A DNA stretch of 64,000 bases. It comes from Candidatus Neomarinimicrobiota bacterium. Its GTDB lineage: Bacteria > Fidelibacterota > UBA2242 > B5-G15. The stretch spans positions 84,998 to 148,997 of the forward strand of contig JACDNV010000008.1 in the NCBI GenBank assembly GCA_017656425.1, read 5' to 3'. The translations under genes and the position numbers were made by a program. The notes below the pieces were generated by a model, which saw only the letters and a program-made list of their open reading frames with translations, had not been told where the DNA came from and did not search any database. Of the stretch, positions 18,299 through 26,151 are shown one piece after another (within the stretch, counting starts at the first letter, position 1; each line of letters starts with the position of its first letter).

Positions 18299-18362
18299 CA
18301 TATCCGAACTTTTCGAATATGTTCCCGAATGATAAGTATATGCGAATAGTTCGCATATACTT
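18299..18362. promoter_or_regulatory. Two related dyad symmetries (four ATATnCGAA half-sites)
   Basis: Dyad 1: CATATCCGAA (18299-18308), spacer CTT, TTCGAATATG (18312-18321), one mismatch. Dyad 2: AAGTATATGCGAA (18334-18346), spacer TAG, TTCGCATATACTT (18350-18362), perfect over 13 bp. All four arms share ATATnCGAA, and the two centres are 38 bp apart. No T-run follows, so they are not terminators. They lie between the recombinase relic and the first cassette: either recombinase-binding (attI-type) sites or an operator. Confidence 0.6.
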
Positions 18363-18403
18363 CCTTCTAGATGATCATTTCTCTTTGTTTTTATCCTCAT
18401 ATT

Positions 18404-18853
18404 TCACACCTTTTTTAAAAGATTATCAAGAGGGTTTTTTATCGTAGAAAGATTTTTTGTGCTCACATGGGTATAAATCTCAGTTGTTTTATTATGCCTG
18501 TGACGAACATATCTCGGATCTGTTCTGCTATATAATAAATGAGTGGCAAAACTTTTTCTTAAAGCATGAATTTTAACATCACTAAATGAATTAGATTGCT
18601 TCTTGGCTTTGTCCTTCGCAATGACGGGGTAGGTTGCAGCTTGCAGTGTGGGATCTACGCAAATTTCTTTGTCTTCAAAGGTTTTAGAGTCATACTCTAA
18701 TGTATTATCACTATTTGGGGAGCTAAGGTATTTACCAGAAGGGTGTAAACAAGAGTCTTGAATAGTTTTTGTTTTTTCAATAGTATAAGCATCATACAAA
18801 AAGTAATCCCTGATTTCACTCGAATTAATTTTATGAACATGAATCAGATGCAT
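18404..18853 (-). pseudogene. Truncated tyrosine recombinase/integrase relic
   Basis: 149 residues. Only the catalytic C-terminal part is recognisable: IHALRKSFATHLL (box with the HxLR arginine; the usual second His is Lys), TDPRYV, and KTTEIYTHVSTKNLSTIKNPLDNLL with the nucleophile Tyr. Between RYV and KTTEIYT the usual stretch containing the LLGH motif is replaced by RHRHN, so about six to eight residues including the catalytic His are lost. The first ~85 residues do not resemble the core-binding domain. It is therefore probably dead. It points toward the cassette array, whereas classic intI genes point away. The YTHVS-K-L end resembles Xer-type recombinases more than classic IntI, so calling it the integron integrase is inference. 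Confidence 0.7.
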
Positions 18854-19158
18854 TTATTTCTATTTTATCTTATCAAATTATAATAATAAAAAACTTTCCA
18901 AAAATCAAACTGTTTTTTTATCCTTTTTCTGGAGTTGAGTAATCTAAGGGTATTTTTGTATCCGGTACAAGGCGTCACAGGAGTGATTAACAAATTTATC
19001 CTGAAGATTTCAGTCTATGATATTTGAGATGCGATATATGTTCTTTGTTCGAATTTCATCGGCAAATGAGCTTGTAAGAGATAACCAATGGCAGTAAATT
19101 ATTGCGTTTTTATAACAGATGGACGAAAAAAGCTTTCACAAAAATAAGGAGAGACGCA
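18854..19158. other. Intergenic region between recombinase relic and sugar kinase
   Basis: 305 bases. It begins with an A/T-rich stretch upstream of the relic and ends with the kinase ribosome binding site (AAGGAGAG, 19146-19153). I see no gene, attC-like site or clear promoter here. Confidence 0.5.
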
Positions 19159-20235
19159 ATGATAGAACTAAAAAAAGACGCTGAATTTGCTTTGCTGGTG
19201 CCAACGAGTATGGGAGTGAGAATTACTCCGCTATTTAACCAGCCTGTGCATACGAGTCCGCTTTATTATATGCAGGCTACCAGTGCAGAATCCAATGTGG
19301 CCAGTATTTCTTCTTTTCTGGGAATGAAGGTTAAGGTTTTGACTGCTTTTGTGCAGGGTAGCCCAATTGCGCGGTTCATCAAAGATGACCTGAAGAAGAG
19401 AGGAATTGAGGTCGAGGCCAAAGAGGTACCGCAGGGTGGACCCTGGGGCTATCGGCATCAGTTCAATATTGCAGATACAGGATACGGTACACGTGGACCA
19501 CGTGTGCACAACGATCGTGCGGGGGAAGTCGGTCGTACGCTAAGTGCGAAAGATTTTGATCTGGATCGAATTTTTGGAAAAGAAGGAGTCCAAATAATTC
19601 ATATGTCTGGTCTGATTGCTGCGCTTTCTCCAGAGACTGGAGAATTTTGTCTACAACTAGGAGAAACTGCGAAAAAATATGGCACTCGAATTTCTTTTGA
19701 TTTGAACTACAGAGCTTCTTTCTGGAAAGGGCGTGAAAAAGAACTTCGAAAAATATTTACTCGCATTGCCAGTATTGCTGATATTCTGGTTGGTAATGAA
19801 GAAGATTTCCAACTTGCATTAGGAATACCCGGGCCAGAAACAGGGGGGAAAGATCTTTTGAGCAAAATTGATAGTTTTAAAGAAATGATCGGCAAGGTGC
19901 AAAAGGAATATCCTTCTGCATCGGTTTTTGGAACAACACTTCGAGAAGTATTGAGTGTAGAAAGCCACCTTTGGGGAGCAATACTTTCTGTAGATGATTC
20001 CTGGTATGAGGTTAGACCACGTGAAATTACTGTTCTTGACAGGATTGGTGGAGGGGATGGCTTTGTTGGAGGACTTCTCTACGCGATTCTCAAAGGTTGG
20101 GAACCTGAAAAATGGATACAATTTGGATGGGCTTGCGGAGCATTGGCGACCACATTGCTTACGGATTATGCACAACCCCTCAATGAAGAAGAGGTCTGGA
20201 GTATTTGGGAAGGTAACCCGAGGGTAAAGCGATAA
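19159..20235 (+). CDS. kdgK: PfkB-family sugar kinase, probably 2-keto-3-deoxygluconate kinase
   Basis: 358 residues from ATG 19159; AAGGAGAG lies 5 bp upstream, which is better than the TTG at 19102. PfkB motifs: N-terminal substrate-binding region with SAESNVASISSFLG, central FDLNYRASFWKG and ILVGNEEDFQLALG, and the C-terminal anion hole/catalytic motif GGGDGFVGG with Asp near residue 300. The DLNYRASxW and NEEDF motifs are characteristic of 2-keto-3-deoxygluconate kinases; other sugar kinases of the family cannot be excluded. It would make KDG-6-phosphate in the cytoplasm. It is a single-gene unit with its own terminator, is more GC-rich than its neighbours, and has no sugar-acid pathway genes nearby, so it may have been acquired with the adjacent accessory region. 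Confidence 0.8.
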   Translation: MIELKKDAEFALLVPTSMGVRITPLFNQPVHTSPLYYMQATSAESNVASISSFLGMKVKVLTAFVQGSPIARFIKDDLKKRGIEVEAKEVPQGGPWGYRHQFNIADTGYGTRGPRVHNDRAGEVGRTLSAKDFDLDRIFGKEGVQIIHMSGLIAALSPETGEFCLQLGETAKKYGTRISFDLNYRASFWKGREKELRKIFTRIASIADILVGNEEDFQLALGIPGPETGGKDLLSKIDSFKEMIGKVQKEYPSASVFGTTLREVLSVESHLWGAILSVDDSWYEVRPREITVLDRIGGGDGFVGGLLYAILKGWEPEKWIQFGWACGALATTLLTDYAQPLNEEEVWSIWEGNPRVKR

Positions 20236-20244
20236 GCAATAGTT

Positions 20245-20309
20245 ATAAATGAAGTTCGGCATAGTAAATAGGTTTAATATCTATTAAATCTCCACGAACT
20301 TCGATTTAT
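20245..20309 (+). other. Long inverted repeat in the kinase 3' untranslated region
   Basis: Left arm ATAAATGAAGTTCG (20245-20258) pairs with CGAACTTCGATTTAT (20295-20309) with one bulged C. The 36-base loop contains a second palindrome, TTTAATA-TC-TATTAAA (20273-20288). It lies between the stop codon and the terminator, so it would be transcribed as a structured 3' tail. Confidence 0.6.
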
Positions 20310-20326
20310 TCCGGGGAAAACATATT

Positions 20327-20361
20327 ACGCAATGAGGAAAGTGCCTCATTGCGTTTTTTTC
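20327..20361 (+). terminator. Rho-independent terminator after the sugar kinase
   Basis: Perfect 11-bp stem ACGCAATGAGG / CCTCATTGCGT with a 6-base loop, followed directly by a run of seven T. Confidence 0.93.
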
Positions 20362-20777
20362 TTTCTTCAATCATGCCGTGAAAATACTTGGAATCATCGA
20401 ATGGGAAAGAATCGATTATGCCCACTGGATTGCAACTAGGAGACAAGAAAAATTTTGGCGATCAAAAAAACATGGTATTTAATTTCAGCGGTAAAAAACG
20501 AAACTAATTATTAGTCCGCTTCATTTAGATGAGAAAATCATAGATAAGCCCAAAACATTTCATTCGGAATATATACACAAATGTTTCTTCACTTTGGAGT
20601 TAATTTGGCATTCTTTTGCTTTTCAATTTGAATATTGGTTTTACAATCTGCAGCACAGGATTTCAGATCACTCAGCAAAAAATCAAATTTTGTATTGTCA
20701 AAAAGAAACGTCTATACAAAAGGTACAATAGGGAGGAGAGGTATTTTATTTATTTTTTGTCTTTTGTTAATAATGTG
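20362..20777. other. Gene-free stretch between terminator and tRNA-Thr
   Basis: 416 bases with no supported gene. A 34-codon frame at 20378-20482 (GTG start) is too short to call. No attC-like site and no copy of the tRNA 3' end is seen. Confidence 0.5.
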
Positions 20778-20850
20778 AGCCACCCGTCGGATTCGAACCG
20801 ACGACCTGCTCATTACGAGTGAGCTGCTCTACCAGCTGAGCTAGGGTGGC
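20778..20850 (-). tRNA. tRNA-Thr (anticodon CGT)
   Basis: Minus strand folds as a cloverleaf: acceptor GCCACCC/GGGTGGC, D arm GCTC/GAGC, anticodon stem GCTCA/TGAGC with loop CTCGTAA (anticodon CGT, reading ACG), T arm GTCGG-TTCGAAT-CCGAC. CCA is not encoded. Its 3' end faces the accessory region. Confidence 0.95.
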
Positions 20851-20918
20851 AAATAACATTTTAAATTTATTATATAGCAAGAAGTGTTGCAAAGGAAATA
20901 AAGGCTATATCAAGTTGT

Positions 20919-21206
20919 TTATTCTTCAATTTTACCTAATTCGACAATAGTAGCTCCGATCCCGGATGGATCTCCATACGCCATGTGGAAAAGTTTTACC
21001 CTGGGATTTTTTCTTAAAATACTATGAATTTTCTTCCTGAGAATTCCAGTACCTTTTCCATGTATGATGCGAATAGAATAAATTTCTTTTTTCAAACATT
21101 CTTCTATATAATCGCTTATAAGTTCTTTCACTTCCCTGGGATTAAATGTGTGTAAATCTAAAGTTCCATTTATTGGTAATTTATATATAGGTTTTTCGTT
21201 TTTCAC
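20919..21206 (-). CDS. Small Smr-domain protein
   Basis: 95 residues, consisting of an Smr domain alone. Motifs: LDLHTF near the N-terminus and RIIHGKGTGILRKKIH in the middle, the hallmark of the Smr fold that in MutS2 gives DNA nicking or RNA-binding/cleaving activity. There is no MutS part, so this is a stand-alone Smr. The start overlaps the end of the OPT transporter gene by 4 bp (ATGA type), so they share a transcript. Its substrate is not known; a role in ribosome or nucleic acid quality control is inference from recent work on Smr proteins. Confidence 0.85.
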   Translation of the reverse strand: MKNEKPIYKLPINGTLDLHTFNPREVKELISDYIEECLKKEIYSIRIIHGKGTGILRKKIHSILRKNPRVKLFHMAYGDPSGIGATIVELGKIEE

Positions 21207-23212
21207 TTTTTGATTCTTTTAGAATCAATATACATATATATACTCAGAAGTATAAACATGACAAATCCCAGTATCTCTGCACCTGAAGACTCTGCCCAAT
21301 GCTCAGTCCCTATTGCTTTCATTAGTGACCAACTCTCCCCGGCGATCTGTTTACCAAAAAATATTATAAACGCGGAAATAACCCCCATAATTGCACCACC
21401 TGCTATAAACCCCGATGCTATTAATGTGCCTTTATCTTTCCTTTTAGCAGAAATATTGGGGTCTTTAGAACTTTTAGCAACAAAATGTGATATTAATCCA
21501 CCGATAAGAACCGGTGTATTAAGGTATATAGGTAAGTACATTCCCAGTGCAAATGCCAAAGGAGGTACTCCTATTATTTCCAGTATAATAGCAAGGAAAA
21601 TACCTGCAAGGTAAGCAAGCCAGGGAGCTGGTTGATTGCTCATTAGTGGTTTCAATACAGCAGCCATTGCTGATGCTTGTGGCGCTTCGAGTCCACCTGG
21701 GCCAAATCCATAAGTTTTATATAGTATCAGTATAACCAATCCTACTGATGCTGCGGCAAATAATGTACCCAGAAATTTAAATCGTTCCTGAGTCCTGGGA
21801 GTAGTCCCAAGCCAGTATCCAATTTTAAGATCGGTTATGAATCCACCAGCCATTGACAACGCTGTGCATACGACACTCCCGATTAATAGAGCTGCAAGCA
21901 TACCCATGGGTCCTGACAGACCTATATTTACAAGTATGACAGATGATATAATCAAAGTCATAAGAGTCATGCCAGAAACGGGATTAGTACCAACAATTGC
22001 AATAGCACGTGCTGCAACCGTGGTAAAAAGGAATGCTATAATTGTTACAATTAATACACCCGCTGTTGCATGCTTTATATTAAAATCTACTGCCCCTACA
22101 TAGAAAAATAAAAAAGTGGATACTATAATAAGTATTAGTAATGTTACAACCCATTTAATTTTTATATCTTTTTGTGTCCTTCTTTCATTTTCTTCTGCAC
22201 TCAGGTGTTTACTTGTGAATTCTGAAAAGGCGAGTTTCAAAGCACCCCATATTATTTTCGATGATTTAATTATCCCTATTATACCGGCAGCTGCAATACC
22301 TCCTATACCAACATGTCTGACATAGTAAGTGAAGATTTCCTGAGGATTCATTTCACTAATAGGTTTTACTGCATTTAGAATAGGATGAGGTATATATTGT
22401 CCTATGAAATAGACGATTGGAATTAGTACCCACCAGGCAAGAAATGAACCGGCTGCTATTATTGATGCATACCTGAGTCCAACTATATATCCGAGCCCCA
22501 TAACGGCAGCACCTATGTTCAGTTTGAATACCAGTTTCAGTTTATCAGAAAGCAGTTGACCAATTTTAAATACTTCAGTTGAAACTACTTCTTTCCAGAA
22601 TCCAAATCCAGAAACAAAAAAGTCGTATAACCCACCGACAATTGCTGCTTTCACGAGAGTTTTAGCCTGCTCTCCTCCAGACTCTCCAGCGATTAGTACC
22701 TCTGTAGTTGCAGTAGCTTCAGGAAATGGGAATTCACCATGCATGTCTTTGACAAAATATTTTCTAAAGGGAATCAAGAATAATATTCCCAGTGCCCCTC
22801 CGAGGAACGATGCAATAAATATTTGCAGAAAATTGGCATTAAGTCCAAGGATATATAGGCCAGGTATTGTGAATATGGCGCCCGCAACTATTACACCTGA
22901 GGCAGCGCCTATTGATTGAATTATTACGTTTTCTTGTAAAGCATTTTTTCTTTTTAATAATACTGATGTTCCCACAGCAAGAATAGCAATTGGTATAGCG
23001 GCTTCAAAGACCTGTCCTATTTTAAGTCCAAGGTAGGCAGCAGCCATAGAGAAGAGAACAGCATAAAAAATTCCCCAAAGCAATGAATATGGGGTAACCT
23101 CTGGCATTATGACATCATCTGGTACTACTGGTATATACTCTTCTCCTGGTTTTAATTTTCTATAAGCATTTTCTGGTAGTTTTACACTACCAGAAATGTT
23201 TTTCTTTTTCAT
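21203..23212 (-). CDS. OPT family oligopeptide/metal-chelate transporter
   Basis: 669 residues, almost entirely membrane-spanning, about 15-16 segments. The N-terminal ELTPYS-type motif is present as PEVTPYSLLWGIFYA, followed by AAYLGLKIGQVFEAAIPIA, typical of bacterial OPT proteins. Other signature stretches are GEFPFPEATATTEVL (residues about 160-174) and LKIGYWLGTTPRTQERFKFLG (approximately the middle-late region). OPT proteins import oligopeptides or, in some cases, metal-siderophore complexes by ion coupling; the substrate here cannot be told. A Gly/Ser-rich first cytoplasmic segment precedes the first helix. It is followed by the overlapping Smr gene and preceded by the V-ATPase operon 75 bp away; a Na+ or H+ gradient from that ATPase could drive it. 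Confidence 0.88.
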   Translation of the reverse strand: MKKKNISGSVKLPENAYRKLKPGEEYIPVVPDDVIMPEVTPYSLLWGIFYAVLFSMAAAYLGLKIGQVFEAAIPIAILAVGTSVLLKRKNALQENVIIQSIGAASGVIVAGAIFTIPGLYILGLNANFLQIFIASFLGGALGILFLIPFRKYFVKDMHGEFPFPEATATTEVLIAGESGGEQAKTLVKAAIVGGLYDFFVSGFGFWKEVVSTEVFKIGQLLSDKLKLVFKLNIGAAVMGLGYIVGLRYASIIAAGSFLAWWVLIPIVYFIGQYIPHPILNAVKPISEMNPQEIFTYYVRHVGIGGIAAAGIIGIIKSSKIIWGALKLAFSEFTSKHLSAEENERRTQKDIKIKWVVTLLILIIVSTFLFFYVGAVDFNIKHATAGVLIVTIIAFLFTTVAARAIAIVGTNPVSGMTLMTLIISSVILVNIGLSGPMGMLAALLIGSVVCTALSMAGGFITDLKIGYWLGTTPRTQERFKFLGTLFAAASVGLVILILYKTYGFGPGGLEAPQASAMAAVLKPLMSNQPAPWLAYLAGIFLAIILEIIGVPPLAFALGMYLPIYLNTPVLIGGLISHFVAKSSKDPNISAKRKDKGTLIASGFIAGGAIMGVISAFIIFFGKQIAGESWSLMKAIGTEHWAESSGAEILGFVMFILLSIYMYIDSKRIKK

Positions 23213-23286
23213 TTATGATTACCTGGTTATTTTTTACCAACTGTAATAACGACAATATAGTATTTATTTGCTTTATTCCCCTATAA

Positions 23287-23727
23287 TTATATTCTTGGGA
23301 TAGCAGTCATACAGAAAACCATTACGAACAGAGCTACTGTCTCAATAACACCAAGAACCATTATGTAGTTACCAAAACCCTTGCCTGTCTCTGCAAGTGC
23401 ATCGGCAGCTCTTGCACCTGCCTTACCCTGCATAAAAGCTGATAATCCCATAGCAAGACCCGCAGCGATACCTATTATCATCTGATATAAGTAAGATTCT
23501 GGTGGTAGATTTGCGGACTGAATAGCATTTCTTAATATCATACCATAGATAGTTTGTGAAAGGGGTGCTCCTACGAACGCAATAAGAATAAAAGGAGCTG
23601 CTTTATTCTGCGCAAAAGCTTTTTTCCAGGCGCCTATAGCTGCCATTCCTGCTACACCTGTACCCAGAGCTGAACCAATTGCAGCCAATGCCAGAGATAA
23701 ATTCATATCACCTAATCCTTGTACCAT
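23287..23727 (-). CDS. ntpK: V-type ATPase subunit K (membrane rotor ring)
   Basis: 146 residues: two hairpins of two membrane helices, the double-hairpin form of the rotor subunit. The ion-binding residues of Na+-type K subunits are all visible: S57-Q58-xx-Y61 in PLSQTIYG (helix 2), Q100 in AFMQGK (helix 3) and E129 in GVIETVAL (helix 4); these correspond to Thr64, Gln65, Tyr68, Gln110 and Glu139 of Enterococcus hirae NtpK, with Ser replacing Thr. Helix 2 has no carboxylate, so one ion per subunit, as in NtpK. A ribosome binding site (GAGAGGTGA) precedes the ATG. Last gene of the operon. Confidence 0.94.
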   Translation of the reverse strand: MVQGLGDMNLSLALAAIGSALGTGVAGMAAIGAWKKAFAQNKAAPFILIAFVGAPLSQTIYGMILRNAIQSANLPPESYLYQMIIGIAAGLAMGLSAFMQGKAGARAADALAETGKGFGNYIMVLGVIETVALFVMVFCMTAIPRI

Positions 23728-23764
23728 TTTTCACCTCTCCCTATTTAAATTTTTTCAACCTATA

Positions 23765-25534
23765 CTACTCTTTAAAGGGTTTATAAGGTTTACCTGACCA
23801 CTCCATATTTAAGTGTCCAGAGAATTCAAGCATATTGAGTCTGATGCCATGTACTATTACAGCCATTAAACCAAGCAGTATGTTTAATCCGTGTCCAAAT
23901 ACCAGTATAAGGGCGGAGATAAGTCCCGCTATTGGATTGCTTATCCCTGCTCCTAAAGCCATGTCATTAAAGCTTGAGGCTACGATTACAGTTGCAAGAC
24001 CTACTGCGAATAAACGAATATAAGATACAATATCAGAGAATGCGCTTATTATGCTGAGGGGAAGATTTCCTATTCCTGAAAGTATACCCTTTAATATATT
24101 TTTCTGGGGATTTGCGAAACAGCCAGCTAGAATAAATCCAATTAGAAATAAATACACTGTGAATCCTGGCATAGGATTATTAAGAACAAGACCACCGGCA
24201 ACAAAAAACAGTCCCCACATTATAAATATCCAGCCAATTTCTGATATTGCTTTTAAAGTATTAATGATCCTAAGTGCATTTATTAGATGTGCGAGTGATA
24301 GCTGAATAACCCCAATAAGAAAAGTTATGAACATCATGTTATTGTTATCTCTAATATATGAATTAACTTTGCCGATAAACTTAGGAATAAAAACTGCTTT
24401 ATTGACATCAATAACGTAGCCAAAGAATGTTAGGGAAAGACTACCCCATAAAATGGTTGTTGCACTGAGTAGATAAAAAAGGGTAAATGGTTCTGATGGG
24501 GCAGATTTATATTTTTTCCTTAATAAAAATGTAGCGAGAAGAAAAGTAAGTCCATATCCGGCATCACCTATCAAAAGTGCAAAAAATATACTGAAGAAAA
24601 TGAGGAACCAGAAACTTATATCGGTTTCGTGATAGCCGGGTAGTGTGCCCATAAATTTGAAAACAGGATCAATTATTCTTATCCACTTGGGATTTCTGAT
24701 TAAGGTGGGTACTTCACTGGGATCATCCGGTTCTTCCACAATAAATCCCCAGCCATTTTTGTCAGCATTCTTTGATATGTCAGGGACATTATCTGTTGGA
24801 CAAAATCCCTGAAGGAAGGCAATTCTTTCTTCACTCCCCATACCATATCGTACTAAGTTAAATTCGTGATTTTTTAAAAGTTCTGCATGATATTTTTCAA
24901 GGATTTCTTTATATGCCGTAAAATCAGCAAGTTCTTTATTTATTTTTTGGAGTTCCAATTCCAGCTGATTATAACGATTGTATATATCATCGGGATTCAC
25001 CTGTGGTATTATTTCTTCCTTTAGTTCCAGCCTGTCTTCTGGGTTTTGTCCAATCAATGCTAGATATACATAGAATTTGTCCTGATTAACAATAAAAATA
25101 TTTTTATCCGCTGGTATTTTTTTTAGATAGCTCTTATCTACAGTATAAAGGTGGATATAGATTCCATATTTTTCTAATTCCTTAATACTGTCAAGGGATA
25201 CTTTCCCCCACTTTTCAAACCATTGAATATAGGTTCTTAACTCTTCAAGCTCATTTAGCAGGCTATCTCTTTTCTGTGTTAATTCAACAAATTTATCAAC
25301 TATTTCTTCTGGATTTTTTGCTTCTTTTTGTGGTTTTAGTTGCTCAAAAGTATTTATATAGGTAATCAATTTTTCGGTATTGGATATTTTTTGTTCGATC
25401 ACAGAAATATCTTCTGCAACAGGTGGTTTTATGTTTTTTATGTGTAAAGCACCGAGTTGTCTCAGTTTACGTAATGCTTCATCCTTTTCCTTTTCATAAA
25501 CAAATATAGTGACTTTTTTCATCGGAACTATCAT
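23765..25534 (-). CDS. ntpI: V-type ATPase subunit I (a-subunit, stator/ion path)
   Basis: 589 residues. The N-terminal cytoplasmic half (about 1-300) begins MIVPMKKVTIFVYEKEKDEAL and is rich in coiled coil, as in the peripheral-stalk-binding domain. The C-terminal half has about seven membrane helices, including the conserved GDAGYG region and the later SYIRLFAVGLATVIVASSFN, which carries the essential Arg of the ion half-channels, followed by VFGHGLNILLGLMAVIVHGIRLNMLEF. The protein anchors the stalk and conducts ions to ring K. It starts 2 bp after subunit D ends. Length is normal for bacterial I subunits. Confidence 0.94.
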   Translation of the reverse strand: MIVPMKKVTIFVYEKEKDEALRKLRQLGALHIKNIKPPVAEDISVIEQKISNTEKLITYINTFEQLKPQKEAKNPEEIVDKFVELTQKRDSLLNELEELRTYIQWFEKWGKVSLDSIKELEKYGIYIHLYTVDKSYLKKIPADKNIFIVNQDKFYVYLALIGQNPEDRLELKEEIIPQVNPDDIYNRYNQLELELQKINKELADFTAYKEILEKYHAELLKNHEFNLVRYGMGSEERIAFLQGFCPTDNVPDISKNADKNGWGFIVEEPDDPSEVPTLIRNPKWIRIIDPVFKFMGTLPGYHETDISFWFLIFFSIFFALLIGDAGYGLTFLLATFLLRKKYKSAPSEPFTLFYLLSATTILWGSLSLTFFGYVIDVNKAVFIPKFIGKVNSYIRDNNNMMFITFLIGVIQLSLAHLINALRIINTLKAISEIGWIFIMWGLFFVAGGLVLNNPMPGFTVYLFLIGFILAGCFANPQKNILKGILSGIGNLPLSIISAFSDIVSYIRLFAVGLATVIVASSFNDMALGAGISNPIAGLISALILVFGHGLNILLGLMAVIVHGIRLNMLEFSGHLNMEWSGKPYKPFKE

Positions 25535-25536
25535 GT

Positions 25537-26142
25537 TCAGGAAACCTCTCTCCTCTTTTCCAGCTTAGCCTTTGCTATCTTACCTCTTACAACTTCAGCT
25601 GTTTGTAAATCACCAAGGAATATCTGGATTTTTCTGATATTTTCATTTGTTTGTGGAATCATTACCTTTTCAAATAGATTTATACGTTGTATTGTTGTTC
25701 GTAATTCCACTCTTAGAATTTTGATTTGATCTTCAAATATTTTAATTCTGATAAGCCTCTCTATTTGTTCTTTGACTGCCTCGATGGCAAAGTCAACCCA
25801 GACAGGCATTTCCATAAGGTCATAATCTTCAATTTTAAATATTACTTCCTTAAAGATTGGAATATCAATTCCTGCTACATTTCCCTCTTCAGTTTCGATT
25901 TTTTCTACACTTATTAGTTCTTTAAGATCAATATCTTCGGCAAAGACATCTACCCATTTCATTATTCTTTTTTCAGCCTGTTCGATCTCTGCTTTTATCT
26001 GGTCAATCTGTCTCGTAATAGTCCTGATTTCATTTATCAATTGCTGCTTTTTTAACTCCAGCGTGGGTAGATATCTAGTAAGGCGAGCAAGTATTTCTTT
26101 CTGTCTTTTAAGCTCGTTTTTTGTTAATCGAATTTTTGCCAT
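25537..26142 (-). CDS. ntpD: V-type ATPase subunit D (central shaft)
   Basis: 201 residues, almost entirely coiled-coil as expected for the rotating shaft inside the A3B3 head. The start MAKIRLTKNELKRQKEILAR is characteristic (LTKxELxxQKxxL motif). Long heptad stretches occupy residues about 10-75 and 125-195, with a less helical middle (ISVEKIETEEGNVAGIDIP). It lies 9 bp after subunit B and 2 bp before subunit I. No subunit F gene follows, as in other operons of this type. Confidence 0.93.
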   Translation of the reverse strand: MAKIRLTKNELKRQKEILARLTRYLPTLELKKQQLINEIRTITRQIDQIKAEIEQAEKRIMKWVDVFAEDIDLKELISVEKIETEEGNVAGIDIPIFKEVIFKIEDYDLMEMPVWVDFAIEAVKEQIERLIRIKIFEDQIKILRVELRTTIQRINLFEKVMIPQTNENIRKIQIFLGDLQTAEVVRGKIAKAKLEKRREVS

Positions 26143-26151
26143 TTTCTATTT

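Noticed and set aside
18854-19158. Possible N-terminal part of the recombinase upstream of the relic
   Set aside because: The minus strand there has no frame resembling a core-binding domain.
20378-20482. 34-codon frame (GTG start) with a vaguely LipB-like sequence (ILGIIEWERIDYAHW)
   Set aside because: Too short and after a strong terminator; similarity is too weak to claim a lipoyl-transferase relic.
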